Origin: Pseudomonas helvetica
GTDB lineage: Bacteria; Pseudomonadota; Gammaproteobacteria; Pseudomonadales; Pseudomonadaceae
Assembly (NCBI RefSeq): GCF_039908645.1
Contig: NZ_CP150917.1
Coordinates: forward strand, 5,405,501-5,469,500
Direction: 5' to 3'
DNA length: 64,000 nt
In this document: in pieces, positions 56,127 through 64,000 of the stretch
Layout: every line of letters starts with the position of its first letter
Position numbering within the stretch: the first letter of the stretch is position 1
Made by a program: the position numbers and the translations under genes
Notes under the pieces: model-generated
The model's input: only the letters and a program-made list of their open reading frames with translations
Told to the model about the DNA's origin: nothing
Database searches by the model: none

Positions 56127-57026
56127 ATGCACTTCGACCTGATCGACCTCAAGCTCTACCTGAACATCCTCGACGCCGGCAACATCACCGCTGGCGCAAC
56201 CAGCAGCCACCTGTCACTGGCGGCGGCAAGTGCGCGAATCCGTGCGATGGAAGCTTCGCTGGGTACAGCATTTTTCGAGCGTGGGCGTCGCGGCATCAGC
56301 CCTACCCCGGCCGGCAAGGCACTGGCGCAACATGCCCGGGTATTGCTGCGACAGGCCGAACGCATGCAACAGGATCTGGCGGAATACGCCAAAGGCGCCA
56401 AAGGTCAGGTGCGGTTGTTGTGCAACACCACGGCAATAACTGAATACCTGCCCGAGTTGCTGGCGGACTTTCTGCGAGAGCACCCCAACCTCGACATCGA
56501 CCTGCAAGAACTGCCGAGCCTGCGCATCACCCATGCCTTGCGTCAGGGAGCGGCGGACCTTGGTATCGTTTCCGATGCGGTGGACACCCATGACCTCGAC
56601 ACCCGAGCATTCCGCGATGATCCGTTGGTGCTGATCATGCCGAGCGATCATCCATTGGCTGAAGGGGAAGCACCGAACTTCAGCCAGACCTTGTCTCACG
56701 ATTACGTCGGGCTCAGTGCCAACAGCGCGTTGGCGATCTATCTGGAAGAACAGGCGCTGCATGCCGGACTGCGCATGCAGATCCGCATTCGCGCCGAGGG
56801 TTTCGATGGGGTTATTCGCATGGTCGCCCATGGCGCGGGATTGGCGATTGTGCCACTGGCAGCGGTCGAGCGCTGGGCCCGTGGGCAAGCATTCAAACAT
56901 CTCGCGCTGAACGAGCCATGGGCCCAGCGAAAACTACTGCTGTGCGCACGCTCGTTCGACGCCCTGCCCCGTTACGCCAAAGCCCTGCTTGAGGCGTTAT
57001 CCGAAACCGCTGACACAAACTTGTAG
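56127..57026 (+). CDS. LysR-family transcriptional regulator
   Basis: The 299-residue protein has an N-terminal LysR helix-turn-helix (residues 3-62; SLAAASARIRAMEASLGTAF) and an effector domain (about 92-290). The ATG at 56,127 was chosen; longer upstream starts would run into the divergent promoter. It faces the TauE/SafE transporter gene. The 3' end runs into a large REP hairpin that ends its transcript. Confidence 0.9.
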   Translation: MHFDLIDLKLYLNILDAGNITAGATSSHLSLAAASARIRAMEASLGTAFFERGRRGISPTPAGKALAQHARVLLRQAERMQQDLAEYAKGAKGQVRLLCNTTAITEYLPELLADFLREHPNLDIDLQELPSLRITHALRQGAADLGIVSDAVDTHDLDTRAFRDDPLVLIMPSDHPLAEGEAPNFSQTLSHDYVGLSANSALAIYLEEQALHAGLRMQIRIRAEGFDGVIRMVAHGAGLAIVPLAAVERWARGQAFKHLALNEPWAQRKLLLCARSFDALPRYAKALLEALSETADTNL

Positions 57027-57088
57027 GAGCAAGGCTTGCCCGCGATGGCGATTTTGCGGTCGCCATCGCGGGCAAGCCTTGCTCCTAC
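57023..57088. repeat. Family 2 REP hairpin acting as shared terminator
   Basis: GTAGGAGCAAGGCTTGCCCG+CGATGGCGA and its exact inverse form a perfect 29-bp stem around an 8-nt loop TTTTGCGG. The hairpin overlaps the last bases of the LysR gene and the last codon of the convergent amino-acid permease gene. It differs in sequence from the family 1 REP units in this window. Confidence 0.9.
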
Positions 57089-58497
57089 GGGGCCGGGGCG
57101 TTGTCCAGTGTGCCGGCCAATGCCCTGGTTTTTCTGAAGAACACCCCGTAGACCAACGACAGGATCAGCAGGAACGGCACACCAAACACCAAGGTCATTT
57201 TGAACGCCTCGGTGAAGTAGGTGGTGATCATCACCGCGCCCATCAGCACCAGCCCCAACAGCGTGGTGTAAGGGAACAGGCGCATGCGGAACGACAGCTT
57301 CCGCTCGCCGTGACGCTGGTGATAGCGACGGAAACAGTAGTGCGTGAGGAAGATCATGAACCAGGTGAAGATCGCGCCGAACATGGAAATCGCCATCATC
57401 AAGGTGAAGGAGCTTTCCGGGTACATCACGTTCAACAGCGTCGCCAGCGCAATGCCCGAGCTCGACAGCAGCAAGGCGTTGAGCGGGATGCCGCTCTTGC
57501 TCAACGCGCCCATCGCCTTGGGGGCGTAACCGCCACGGGACAGGCTGAACATCATCCGCGTGGTGATGTAGAGCTGACTGTTCATCGCCGACAACGCGGC
57601 AATCAGAATCACGAAATTCATCACCCCGGTGGCGCCGGGAATGCCGATGGTTTGCATGACCGTGACGAACGGGCTCTGCGCATGACCCGCCTGAACCCAC
57701 GGCACAATCGCCAGCATCAGGGCCAGGGTCAGCAGGTAAAACACCACCAGCCGCACGATGGTCGCGCGAAAGGCTTTCTTCACCGCCCGCTCCGGATCCT
57801 CGGCTTCACCGGCTGCCACCGCGATCATTTCCACGCTCAGGTAGCTGAAGATCGACACGATCACCGCCACCCACATCCCTTGCAATCCATTGGGGAAAAA
57901 TCCGCCGTGGCTGGTGTAGTGATGCACGCCGTACTCCGGGTTGCCCGAGCCGAACACCACATACACCGCGAGAATGATGAAACCGACAATCGCGCCGATC
58001 TTGATGGTCGAGAACCAATACTCAAAGGTGCCGAAGGTCTTCACGCTGATGGCGTTGAGCACGATCAGAATGCTCGAGAACGAGACGATCCAGATCCACT
58101 CAGGCACGTTGGCGAACCAGTACTTCATGTACATCGCCACCGCCGTCACCTCGGTGCCGACCGCCAACACAATCGCCGCCCAATAGGCGTAGCGCACCAG
58201 AAACCCGGCCAGCGGGCTGATATAGAACTCGGCATACGCGCCGAACGAACCCGAGGTCGAATGGGCCACGGTCATTTCCGCCAGACAGCCCATCAACAGC
58301 AGCGTGATGACCGCGCCAATCGCATAGCTGAGCAGCACGCTCGGCCCGGCATAGCCGATGGCATAGGCGCTGCCCATGAACAGGCCGGTGCCTATCGCAC
58401 CGCCGATGGCGATCATGCTCATCTGCCCCGAGGTGAGCTGGCGCCTGAGGCCGTGCTCACGGCTGGAGATGGTTTCAAAACCGAGGGTGTCGGTCAT
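57085..58497 (-). CDS. Amino-acid permease (APC superfamily, AAT family)
   Basis: The 470-residue protein has twelve hydrophobic helices and the family N-terminus RQLTSGQMSMIAIGGAIGTG followed by GPSVLLSYAIGAVITLLL, plus conserved Glu in YLSVEMIAVAAGEAEDPERAV. AAT-family members import GABA, proline, aromatic or basic amino acids with protons. The ATG at 58,497 was chosen because upstream sequence is a REP element. It lies downstream of kynureninase on the same strand, so a tryptophan- or kynurenine-related amino acid is a possible cargo; this is inference from position only. Confidence 0.9.
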   Translation of the reverse strand: MTDTLGFETISSREHGLRRQLTSGQMSMIAIGGAIGTGLFMGSAYAIGYAGPSVLLSYAIGAVITLLLMGCLAEMTVAHSTSGSFGAYAEFYISPLAGFLVRYAYWAAIVLAVGTEVTAVAMYMKYWFANVPEWIWIVSFSSILIVLNAISVKTFGTFEYWFSTIKIGAIVGFIILAVYVVFGSGNPEYGVHHYTSHGGFFPNGLQGMWVAVIVSIFSYLSVEMIAVAAGEAEDPERAVKKAFRATIVRLVVFYLLTLALMLAIVPWVQAGHAQSPFVTVMQTIGIPGATGVMNFVILIAALSAMNSQLYITTRMMFSLSRGGYAPKAMGALSKSGIPLNALLLSSSGIALATLLNVMYPESSFTLMMAISMFGAIFTWFMIFLTHYCFRRYHQRHGERKLSFRMRLFPYTTLLGLVLMGAVMITTYFTEAFKMTLVFGVPFLLILSLVYGVFFRKTRALAGTLDNAPAP

Positions 58498-58577
58498 TTC
58501 TCTGTCCTCTGAATATTGTGTTTTTTTAGAGAGCACATCGTTTGGATAAACCGGGTCACACGGTCGAACTAAACCCT

Positions 58578-58688
58578 GTGGCGAGGGAGCTTGCTCCCGC
58601 TGGGCTGCGTAGCGGCCCAAAAATCTTCGCAGTGAGTATCGATTTTGTGAGTGCTGCGCACTCAAGCGGGAGCAAGCTCCCTCGCCAC
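58578..58688. repeat. Paired REP element, family 1
   Basis: GTGGCGAGGGAGCTTGCTCC+CGC at 58,578-58,600 and the exact inverse at 58,666-58,688 bound a 65-bp interior. It lies between the kynureninase stop and the amino-acid permease start. Confidence 0.85.
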
Positions 58689-58702
58689 GGACAGTGCTGG
58701 GA

Positions 58703-59953
58703 TCAGGTGACGCTGTGGCGTACCTGGAACTGCGCTTGCGACCAGGTTTGCTGATCGAGAATCTCGCCAAGAATCTGCACCGCATCAAAGACTTCGGTGA
58801 AGCTGGTGTACAGCGGCGTGAAACCGAAGCGCATGATCCGCGGCTCGCGGTAATCACCGATCACGCCTTGGGCGATCAAGGCCTGTATCACCGCGTAGCC
58901 TTGCGGGTGTTCGAAGCTGACATGGCTGCCACGCCTGGCGTGTTCGCGCGGGGTAATCAGTTTCAAATCGTGAGCGGCGCAGCGCTGCTCCACCAGCTGG
59001 ATAAACAGGTCAGTCAGCGCCAGGGATTTGCGGCGCAGGCTGGGCATGTCGGTCTGGGCGAAAATCTCCAGGCCGCACTCGACCATGGCCAATGAGGTGA
59101 TCGGTTGAGTGCCGCACAAGTAGCGAGCGATACCGCTGCTCGGCTCGTAGCCTGAGGCCATGTCGAACTGTCGGGAGTGACCGAACCAGCCGGACAACGG
59201 CTGCGTGACCAGATCGCACAGCTGCGGCGCAACCCAGACAAACGCTTGCGAGCCGGGGCCGCCATTGAGGTACTTGTAGGTGCAACCGATGGCGTAGTCC
59301 GCGCCCGCCTGACGCAAATCGACCGGAACCGCACCGGCGGAATGCGCCAGGTCCCAGATCGCCAGCGCGCCGCATTCGTGGATCAACGCCGTCACGGCCT
59401 GCATGTCGTGCATGTAGCCGGTTTTGTAGTTGACGTGGGTGAGCATGACCACTGCGGTGTCCTGGTCTATCGCCTGCGCCAGCTCTTCCGGGCTGTCGAC
59501 CAGACGCAAGCTATAGCCCTGCTGGAGCAAATCCATCAGCCCTTCGGCGATGTACAAATCGGTCGGAAAGTTGCTCGACTCACTGACAATCACCCGCCTC
59601 GTCGGTGCCCGCATCGCCTGCACACGCAAGGCCGCACCGAGGACCTTGAACAGGTTGATCGAGGTGGTGTCGGTGACCACCACTTCGCCCTCACCGGCAC
59701 CAATCAGCCCGGCCAGGCGATTGCCCAGACGTTCCGGCAGGTCGCGCCATCCCGCGCTGTTCCAGCTGCGGATCAAGCCATTGCCCCACTCCTCGGCGAT
59801 GACCGCCTGAGCACGCTCAAGCGCCGCAACCGGACGCGCGCCAAGGGAGTTGCCGTCGAGGTAAATCACGCCTTCGGGAAGCGCAAACTGGTGACGCAAA
59901 TGAGCCAAAGGGTCTTGCGCATCAAGCGCCAGGCAATCGTTTCTTGTGATCAT
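58703..59953 (-). CDS. kynU: Kynureninase
   Basis: The 416-residue PLP enzyme splits L-kynurenine into anthranilate and alanine. It has [20 protein letters not shown], the PLP-contacting Asp in [15 protein letters not shown], and the Schiff-base Lys227 in [11 protein letters not shown]. Length is normal for bacterial KynU. It starts with ATG at 59,953 and is divergent from an AsnC/Lrp-type regulator. Its product anthranilate is the substrate of the antABC dioxygenase encoded at 62,201 onward, so the window holds two steps of tryptophan degradation. Confidence 0.95.
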   Translation of the reverse strand: MITRNDCLALDAQDPLAHLRHQFALPEGVIYLDGNSLGARPVAALERAQAVIAEEWGNGLIRSWNSAGWRDLPERLGNRLAGLIGAGEGEVVVTDTTSINLFKVLGAALRVQAMRAPTRRVIVSESSNFPTDLYIAEGLMDLLQQGYSLRLVDSPEELAQAIDQDTAVVMLTHVNYKTGYMHDMQAVTALIHECGALAIWDLAHSAGAVPVDLRQAGADYAIGCTYKYLNGGPGSQAFVWVAPQLCDLVTQPLSGWFGHSRQFDMASGYEPSSGIARYLCGTQPITSLAMVECGLEIFAQTDMPSLRRKSLALTDLFIQLVEQRCAAHDLKLITPREHARRGSHVSFEHPQGYAVIQALIAQGVIGDYREPRIMRFGFTPLYTSFTEVFDAVQILGEILDQQTWSQAQFQVRHSVT

Positions 59954-60029
59954 TATCGGTCCTGTTCTCTAGATGACATGCCGCGGTGTTTTCAGCATTT
60001 TTGCGCCGGCACAATGAGCAAATAATGAA

Positions 60030-60039
60030 CGAAGCTTCG
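60030..60039. promoter_or_regulatory. Palindrome in the kynU / kynR spacer
   Basis: CGAAGCTTCG is a perfect 10-bp palindrome in the 176-bp divergent spacer, within the AT-rich stretch expected for Lrp-type control. It is a candidate site for the KynR-like regulator but is short. Confidence 0.35.
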
Positions 60040-60129
60040 GAGAATTTTCGTGCAAAGTGGATGGCCATATAGTAGTTGTCTCGAAGATAATTCGAATCCA
60101 ACTCCAAAAATCGCGGATTTATTCAAACC

Positions 60130-60603
60130 ATGACCCTCGACTCGACAGACCTGCGGATCCTGCATTACTTGCAGCAGGACGGGCGTATCAGCAATCAGGA
60201 ATTGGCGGAGAAAGTTGCGCTGTCGCCGTCGGCTTGCCTGCGGCGTTTGCGGCTGCTGGAAAGCGAGGGAATCATCACCGGCTATCGCGCGGTGCTGAAC
60301 GCCGAACGGCTGGGCATCGAGCTGGAAGCCATCGTCCATGTGTCATTGCGACAGGACGTCGAGGACTGGCACGAGACCTTTATCAAGAAGGTGCAAGAGT
60401 GGCCGGAAGTCGCCACCGCGTACGTGATTACCGGCGCCAGCAACTATGTGCTGCGGGTTCAGGCGCGCAACCTGAAACACTTCTCGGATTTCATCGTCAA
60501 CAAGCTCAATCGCACCGCGGGTGTCACCGATATTCGCTCGGAAATCGTCCTGCAGAAAATCAAGGAACGCGACGATCTACTGGATCTGGTCGCCCGCAAA
60601 TAA
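60130..60603 (+). CDS. kynR: Lrp/AsnC-family regulator, KynR-like
   Basis: The 157-residue protein has the AsnC helix-turn-helix (about 5-60; ISNQELAEKVALSPSACLRR) and a C-terminal RAM ligand-binding domain (about 70-150; VATAYVITGASNYVLRV). In pseudomonads KynR responds to kynurenine and activates the kyn genes. Here it is divergent from kynU, which supports the name, although the subfamily was judged only by position and general similarity. Its 3' end converges on the AntR-like gene with a 21-bp gap. Confidence 0.85.
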   Translation: MTLDSTDLRILHYLQQDGRISNQELAEKVALSPSACLRRLRLLESEGIITGYRAVLNAERLGIELEAIVHVSLRQDVEDWHETFIKKVQEWPEVATAYVITGASNYVLRVQARNLKHFSDFIVNKLNRTAGVTDIRSEIVLQKIKERDDLLDLVARK

Positions 60604-60624
60604 GCCTTATTGACTGCCTCTGCG

Positions 60625-61638
60625 TCAAAGCCCGCGCATGCGCCGGGCCTCGTTGCGCTGCAAGGTTGCGCTCGGGGCTTCGTCGAACAACTTGCGGTAC
60701 TCGGCGGAAAAACGCCCCATGTGGGTGAACCCCCAGCCCATGGCAATCTCCGAGATATTGCGCGCCAGCCCCTGTTCAAGAATGTCCTGGCGCACCGCAT
60801 TCAAGCGGTATTTTTTCAGATAAGCCATCGGCGACAGGGCGAAGTACTTCCTGAATGCCTCGAACAACTTGAACCGCGAAACCCCGGCCGCCGCTTCGAT
60901 GTCTTCCAGGTGCACGGCTTCGCGAGCGTTGTCGTGAATGTACTGTTTGGCCCTGATCAGATAGTGCGGCAATTTCACCCCCAACACCTCCCGCAGCTCA
61001 TCGGAGTAATTGTTCGGCTGGGCGAGGATCAGGCCTTTGATCAACGAGCTTTCGATGTCCCGCGTGAAGACGACCTGCTCAAACAGTGCGCTGCTGCGCT
61101 CGAGTTCGCCGATGAAATACCGCGCCATGCGCCACCACGAGGCCGACGCACCGTCCACCGCATCCATCACTGATTCAAAGCGCAGCGGCGCATCCAGCGG
61201 GCGCTGCAACATCCCTTCAAGGGATTCGCTCATGGCCGCCCGAGTGATCACCACCTGGACCTTGCGGCAGTCACCGGAGATCGCCAGCATCTGGTTTTCA
61301 TTCGGGGAGATGATCACGCCCTGATCGCGATTGGATTTGAGCAGCGTGCCGTTCTTGCTCAGCTCCTGCTCACCGACCAAAGGCAGGCTGAGGCTGTAGC
61401 TGCTGAAATGCTCGGCGTCTTCGATATCGACGGTCACGTCAGTGCCGTATTCGATAGTGCCCAGGGTCGTGGCCATCGACTTGAACACATTGGCCGTGTG
61501 ATGAAAACGGATACGTTCGGGCGTCGAGGTTTCGAGACGGTGCGGCCCGCAGATCCCTGACATCCAGGTCCGCGCGCCCTCAAGGTCATAGTGATCGATA
61601 CGAATATCGCGAAACTGCGGATCGGCTTTGCTACTCAT
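60625..61638 (-). CDS. antR: AraC-family regulator, AntR-like
   Basis: The 337-residue protein has an N-terminal AraC_binding_2 domain (about 30-210) and a C-terminal double helix-turn-helix (about 235-335; VSRFKLFEAFRKYFALSPMA, WGFTHMGRFSAEYRKLFDEA). AntR activates antABC in response to anthranilate. It is divergent from antA across 560 bp that include a REP pair. The ATG at 61,638 was chosen over longer upstream starts because it gives the usual length. The name rests on family plus position. Confidence 0.82.
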   Translation of the reverse strand: MSSKADPQFRDIRIDHYDLEGARTWMSGICGPHRLETSTPERIRFHHTANVFKSMATTLGTIEYGTDVTVDIEDAEHFSSYSLSLPLVGEQELSKNGTLLKSNRDQGVIISPNENQMLAISGDCRKVQVVITRAAMSESLEGMLQRPLDAPLRFESVMDAVDGASASWWRMARYFIGELERSSALFEQVVFTRDIESSLIKGLILAQPNNYSDELREVLGVKLPHYLIRAKQYIHDNAREAVHLEDIEAAAGVSRFKLFEAFRKYFALSPMAYLKKYRLNAVRQDILEQGLARNISEIAMGWGFTHMGRFSAEYRKLFDEAPSATLQRNEARRMRGL

Positions 61639-61931
61639 CACGGCGCACCCACGGCAATATTTTTCTCGCGCGCTCTGACGGCGCACCTCTGACTTGAGCC
61701 GAGCAAGTTCCAGACCACTGAACGCCTGCGCCAACCCGGTGGATAGCAATCATCGACTAAGTGGATAACGCGGCAGTTCCGGAGCCGGGGCTCACCCTCG
61801 AACAACGCTCAAGGCTGCCCAAGACAGTACCTCAATGCTGCAAACAGGGGCGGCCGTTCATCGAATGGTGCAGGGTCTTGAGTATTAGCTGCCCACCTTG
61901 ATACACGCGGGTGTTACCCGCAAAGATCGCA

Positions 61932-62072
61932 GTGAGAGGCACTTGCTCCCGCCGACCGGTCCGCGCTCGGGCGCAGCAGTCGTAAAACCTTCGGATGCGT
62001 CCTATCTGAAAAATTGCAATTGCCGACTTCAGGGCTGCTTCGCAACCCAGCGGGAGCAAGCTCCCTCGCCAC
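61932..62072. repeat. Paired REP element, family 1, in the antR-antA spacer
   Basis: The left unit (61,932-61,952) is degenerate (GTGAGAGGCACTTGCTCCCGC). The right unit (62,050-62,072) is intact. The interior resembles the copy at 861-1003, including CCGCGCTCGGGCG and the 11-mer GCAGTCGTAAA at 61,976-61,986. Of the 560-bp antR-antA spacer, 61,639-61,931 shows no recognisable element, and 62,073-62,200 should hold the antA promoter and AntR sites, which I could not pinpoint. Confidence 0.75.
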
Positions 62073-62180
62073 AGGGGCAGTGCAGCCAGCGGCCGCCGAA
62101 CTTTGTGGACTGCCTTCGTCGACAAACCGGATAGACCCCTGCCCGCCCCACTCTCTCTAATGGGCGCACCGATTGACCCG

Positions 62181-62188
62181 AATAAAAA
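62181..62188 (+). promoter_or_regulatory. Candidate Hfq/Crc CA motif before antA
   Basis: AATAAAAA fits AAnAAnAA and lies 12 nt before the antA ATG, directly next to the AAAGGTG ribosome site. Aromatic-degradation genes are typical Crc targets in pseudomonads. Because the motif is a simple A-run, confidence is modest. Confidence 0.45.
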
Positions 62189-62200
62189 AGGTGCACACCC

Positions 62201-63589
62201 ATGAGTGGCGAAAAAAGCGTCGAGCAGTGGAAAGCGTTCATTGAAGGCTGCCTGGACTTCCGTCCGGCAGAAGGCGTATTTCGCATCGCTCGGGATATCT
62301 TTACCGAGCCGCAACTGTTCGATCTGGAGATGGAGCTGATCTTCGAGAAGAACTGGATCTACGCCTGTCACGAAAGCGAGCTGGCCAATAACCACGACTT
62401 CATCACGATGCGCGCCGGTCGCCAGCCGATGATCATCACCCGTGACGGTGACGGCCAACTCAACGCACTGATCAACGCTTGCCAGCATCGCGGCACCACA
62501 TTGACCCGCGTCGGCAAAGGCAACCAATCGACGTTTACCTGCCCGTTCCACGCCTGGTGCTACAAAAGCGACGGACGCCTGGTCAAGGTCAAGGCCCCCG
62601 GCGAGTACCCGGAAGGTTTCGACAAAGCCACACGCGGCCTGAAAAAAGCCCGCATCCAGAGCTACAAGGGCTTCGTCTTCATCAGCCTGGACGTTCATGG
62701 CGATAACAGCCTCGAAGACTTCCTCGGCGATGCCAAAGTGTTCTTCGACATGATGGTCGCCCAATCGCCCACCGGGGAGCTGGAAGTACTGCCCGGCAAG
62801 TCGGCCTACACCTACGACGGCAACTGGAAACTGCAAAACGAAAACGGCCTGGACGGCTATCACGTCAGCACGGTCCACTATAACTATGTGGCCACGGTGC
62901 AACACCGCCAGCAGGTCGACAACGAGAACGGCACCCGCGCCAGCGGCACGCTCGACTACAGCAAGCTGGGGGCTGGCGACGCCAATACCGACGACGGCTG
63001 GTTCGCCTTCAACAACGGTCACAGCGTGCTGTTCAGCGACATGCCCAACCCGACGGTGCGTTCCGGCTACGCGACGATCATGCCGCGCCTGATCGAGGAA
63101 CACGGTCAGGAAAAAGCCGAATGGATGATGCATCGGCTGCGCAACCTGAACATCTACCCCAGCCTGTTTTTCCTCGATCAAATCAGCTCGCAGCTACGGA
63201 TCATCCGTCCGGTGGCCTGGAACAAGACCGAGATCATCAGCCAGTGCCTGGGTGTGAAAAACGAGTCGGACGCGGATCGGGAAAACCGGATTCGCCAGTT
63301 CGAAGATTTCTTCAACGTGTCTGGACTCGGCACCCCGGATGACCTGGTGGAGTTTCGCGAAGCCCAGCGTGGTTTCCAGGCACGACTGGAACGCTGGAGC
63401 GATATCTCGCGCGGCAGCCACCAGTGGGCAACCGGCGCCACGCCCAACAGCGAGGCGATCGGCATTGCACCGGCCATGACCGGCACCGAATTCACCCACG
63501 AAGGGCTTTACGTCAACCAGCACAGCAACTGGCAGAAGTTCTTGCTCGACGGCCTGGACGCGAAATCCCTGAAGCTACGTGAGGTGTGA
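62201..63589 (+). CDS. antA: Anthranilate 1,2-dioxygenase large (alpha) subunit
   Basis: The 462-residue Rieske oxygenase alpha subunit converts anthranilate, with O2 and NADH-derived electrons, to catechol with loss of CO2 and ammonia. The Rieske cluster ligands are Cys94-x-His96 (CQHRGTTL) and Cys114-x2-His117 (CPFHAWCY). The mononuclear iron site has His221 and His226 in GLDGYHVSTVHYNY. Length is normal. The ATG at 62,201 follows AAAGGTG. antB starts 2 nt after its stop. AntR-like and KynU genes close by support anthranilate rather than benzoate as substrate. Confidence 0.93.
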   Translation: MSGEKSVEQWKAFIEGCLDFRPAEGVFRIARDIFTEPQLFDLEMELIFEKNWIYACHESELANNHDFITMRAGRQPMIITRDGDGQLNALINACQHRGTTLTRVGKGNQSTFTCPFHAWCYKSDGRLVKVKAPGEYPEGFDKATRGLKKARIQSYKGFVFISLDVHGDNSLEDFLGDAKVFFDMMVAQSPTGELEVLPGKSAYTYDGNWKLQNENGLDGYHVSTVHYNYVATVQHRQQVDNENGTRASGTLDYSKLGAGDANTDDGWFAFNNGHSVLFSDMPNPTVRSGYATIMPRLIEEHGQEKAEWMMHRLRNLNIYPSLFFLDQISSQLRIIRPVAWNKTEIISQCLGVKNESDADRENRIRQFEDFFNVSGLGTPDDLVEFREAQRGFQARLERWSDISRGSHQWATGATPNSEAIGIAPAMTGTEFTHEGLYVNQHSNWQKFLLDGLDAKSLKLREV

Positions 63590-63591
63590 AT

Positions 63592-64000
63592 ATGAATCCG
63601 CAATTGCAGTATCAGATCGAGCAGTTTTTCTACCGTAAATCCGAACTCTGCGACGCCAAGGACTGGGACCCCTACATCCAGCTCTTCGACGAGCAGAGTG
63701 AGTTTCACCTGCCGCAATGGGACTCCGAACACGTCTACACCCGTGACCCCAAGCGCGAAATGTCGTTGATCTACTACGCCAATCGCTCGGGCCTGGAAGA
63801 CCGTGTATTCCGCCTGCGCACCGGCAAGGCTGCCTCGGCCACGCCGATGCCGCGCACCCTGCACCTGATCAACAACGTGCGGATCAGCGAACTCGAAGCC
63901 GGTGAGCTGGAGGTGCGGCTGAACTGGCACACCCTGTTTTATCGCCTGGCCACCTCCGAGCAGTTCTACGGGAACGCGACCTATCGCCTCAAGCCTCACG
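63592..64000 (+). CDS. antB: Anthranilate 1,2-dioxygenase small (beta) subunit, cut by the window end
   Basis: The first 136 codons are visible. They begin MNPQLQYQIEQFFYRKSELC and show the NTF2-like cone fold of ring-hydroxylating dioxygenase beta subunits (DWDPYIQLFDEQSEFHLPQW, AsALPMPRT-like loop as SATPMPRTLHLINNVRI). The beta subunit holds the alpha3beta3 hexamer together. It lies 2 nt after antA; the reductase gene antC is expected next, outside the window. Confidence 0.92.
   Translation, partial: MNPQLQYQIEQFFYRKSELCDAKDWDPYIQLFDEQSEFHLPQWDSEHVYTRDPKREMSLIYYANRSGLEDRVFRLRTGKAASATPMPRTLHLINNVRISELEAGELEVRLNWHTLFYRLATSEQFYGNATYRLKPH

Noticed and set aside
56989..58512. 507-codon plus-strand open frame
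   Set aside because: It is antisense to the amino-acid permease and rich in His, Gln and Arg, with no recognisable domain.
61832..63181. 449-codon minus-strand open frame
   Set aside because: It is antisense to antA and runs through the REP region; antA is certain from its Rieske and iron ligands.

Overview
The window is chromosomal DNA of a Pseudomonas, most probably of the P. fluorescens group. The evidence is the high GC content, the smpB / L-lactate operon / ssrA neighbourhood, several copies of the Pseudomonas GGGAGCAAGCTCCC-type REP element, an OprD-family porin, and paired kynureninase and anthranilate dioxygenase genes. No rRNA, tRNA, CRISPR array or prophage was seen. All calls come from reading translated sequence and motifs; no database search was run.

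Layout. 1-10.6 kb is conserved core: the end of an NSS transporter, smpB (tmRNA partner), a lactate block (lldR, lldP, lutABC, Dld-II dehydrogenase), a small periplasmic protein and ssrA (tmRNA). 10.57-13.4 kb is an accessory pocket. It starts at the tmRNA 3' end and is bounded by two diverged ~400-bp direct repeats that enclose an AT-richer ArnT-like membrane glycosyltransferase and a cupin gene fragment. 13.5-19.5 kb holds an OprD porin, a GST/LysR pair, an EamA exporter/AraC pair and a DUF1460 lipoprotein. A 179-bp mobile-looking element with 19-bp terminal inverted repeats and a 10-bp target duplication follows (19,595-19,773). 19.8-24.7 kb carries a thiolase / acyl-CoA ligase / MHS transporter operon and a divergent PAS-LuxR regulator. 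24.7-31.4 kb has YciI, DUF3077, an AbiE toxin-antitoxin pair, a DUF2252 protein, a second ArnT-like glycosyltransferase and a membrane-anchored histidine phosphatase.

31.6-33.5 kb is an HBM-type chemoreceptor. 33.7-47.7 kb is a complete four-gene Tc (ABC) insecticidal-type toxin locus: TcA split into two proteins, TcB, and an Rhs-type TcC. The last 277 residues of TcC carry an HAE...CxxC pattern typical of nucleic-acid or nucleotide deaminase toxins. Directly downstream a FitAB/VapBC-type toxin-antitoxin pair lies between two copies of the 3' end of a glyoxalase-family gene (106-bp direct repeat).

49-64 kb is mostly metabolic: a GntP permease / RpiR regulator / D-aminoacylase operon, MdaB and LysR, a monooxygenase-like protein, a TauE/SafE transporter with LysR, an amino-acid permease, kynureninase with a KynR-like regulator, an AntR-like regulator, antA and the start of antB. 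The last group forms a tryptophan -> kynurenine -> anthranilate -> catechol route. The most interesting parts are the Tc locus with its predicted deaminase warhead, the toxin-antitoxin/duplication junction beside it, the tmRNA-adjacent repeat pocket and the nested mobile element.
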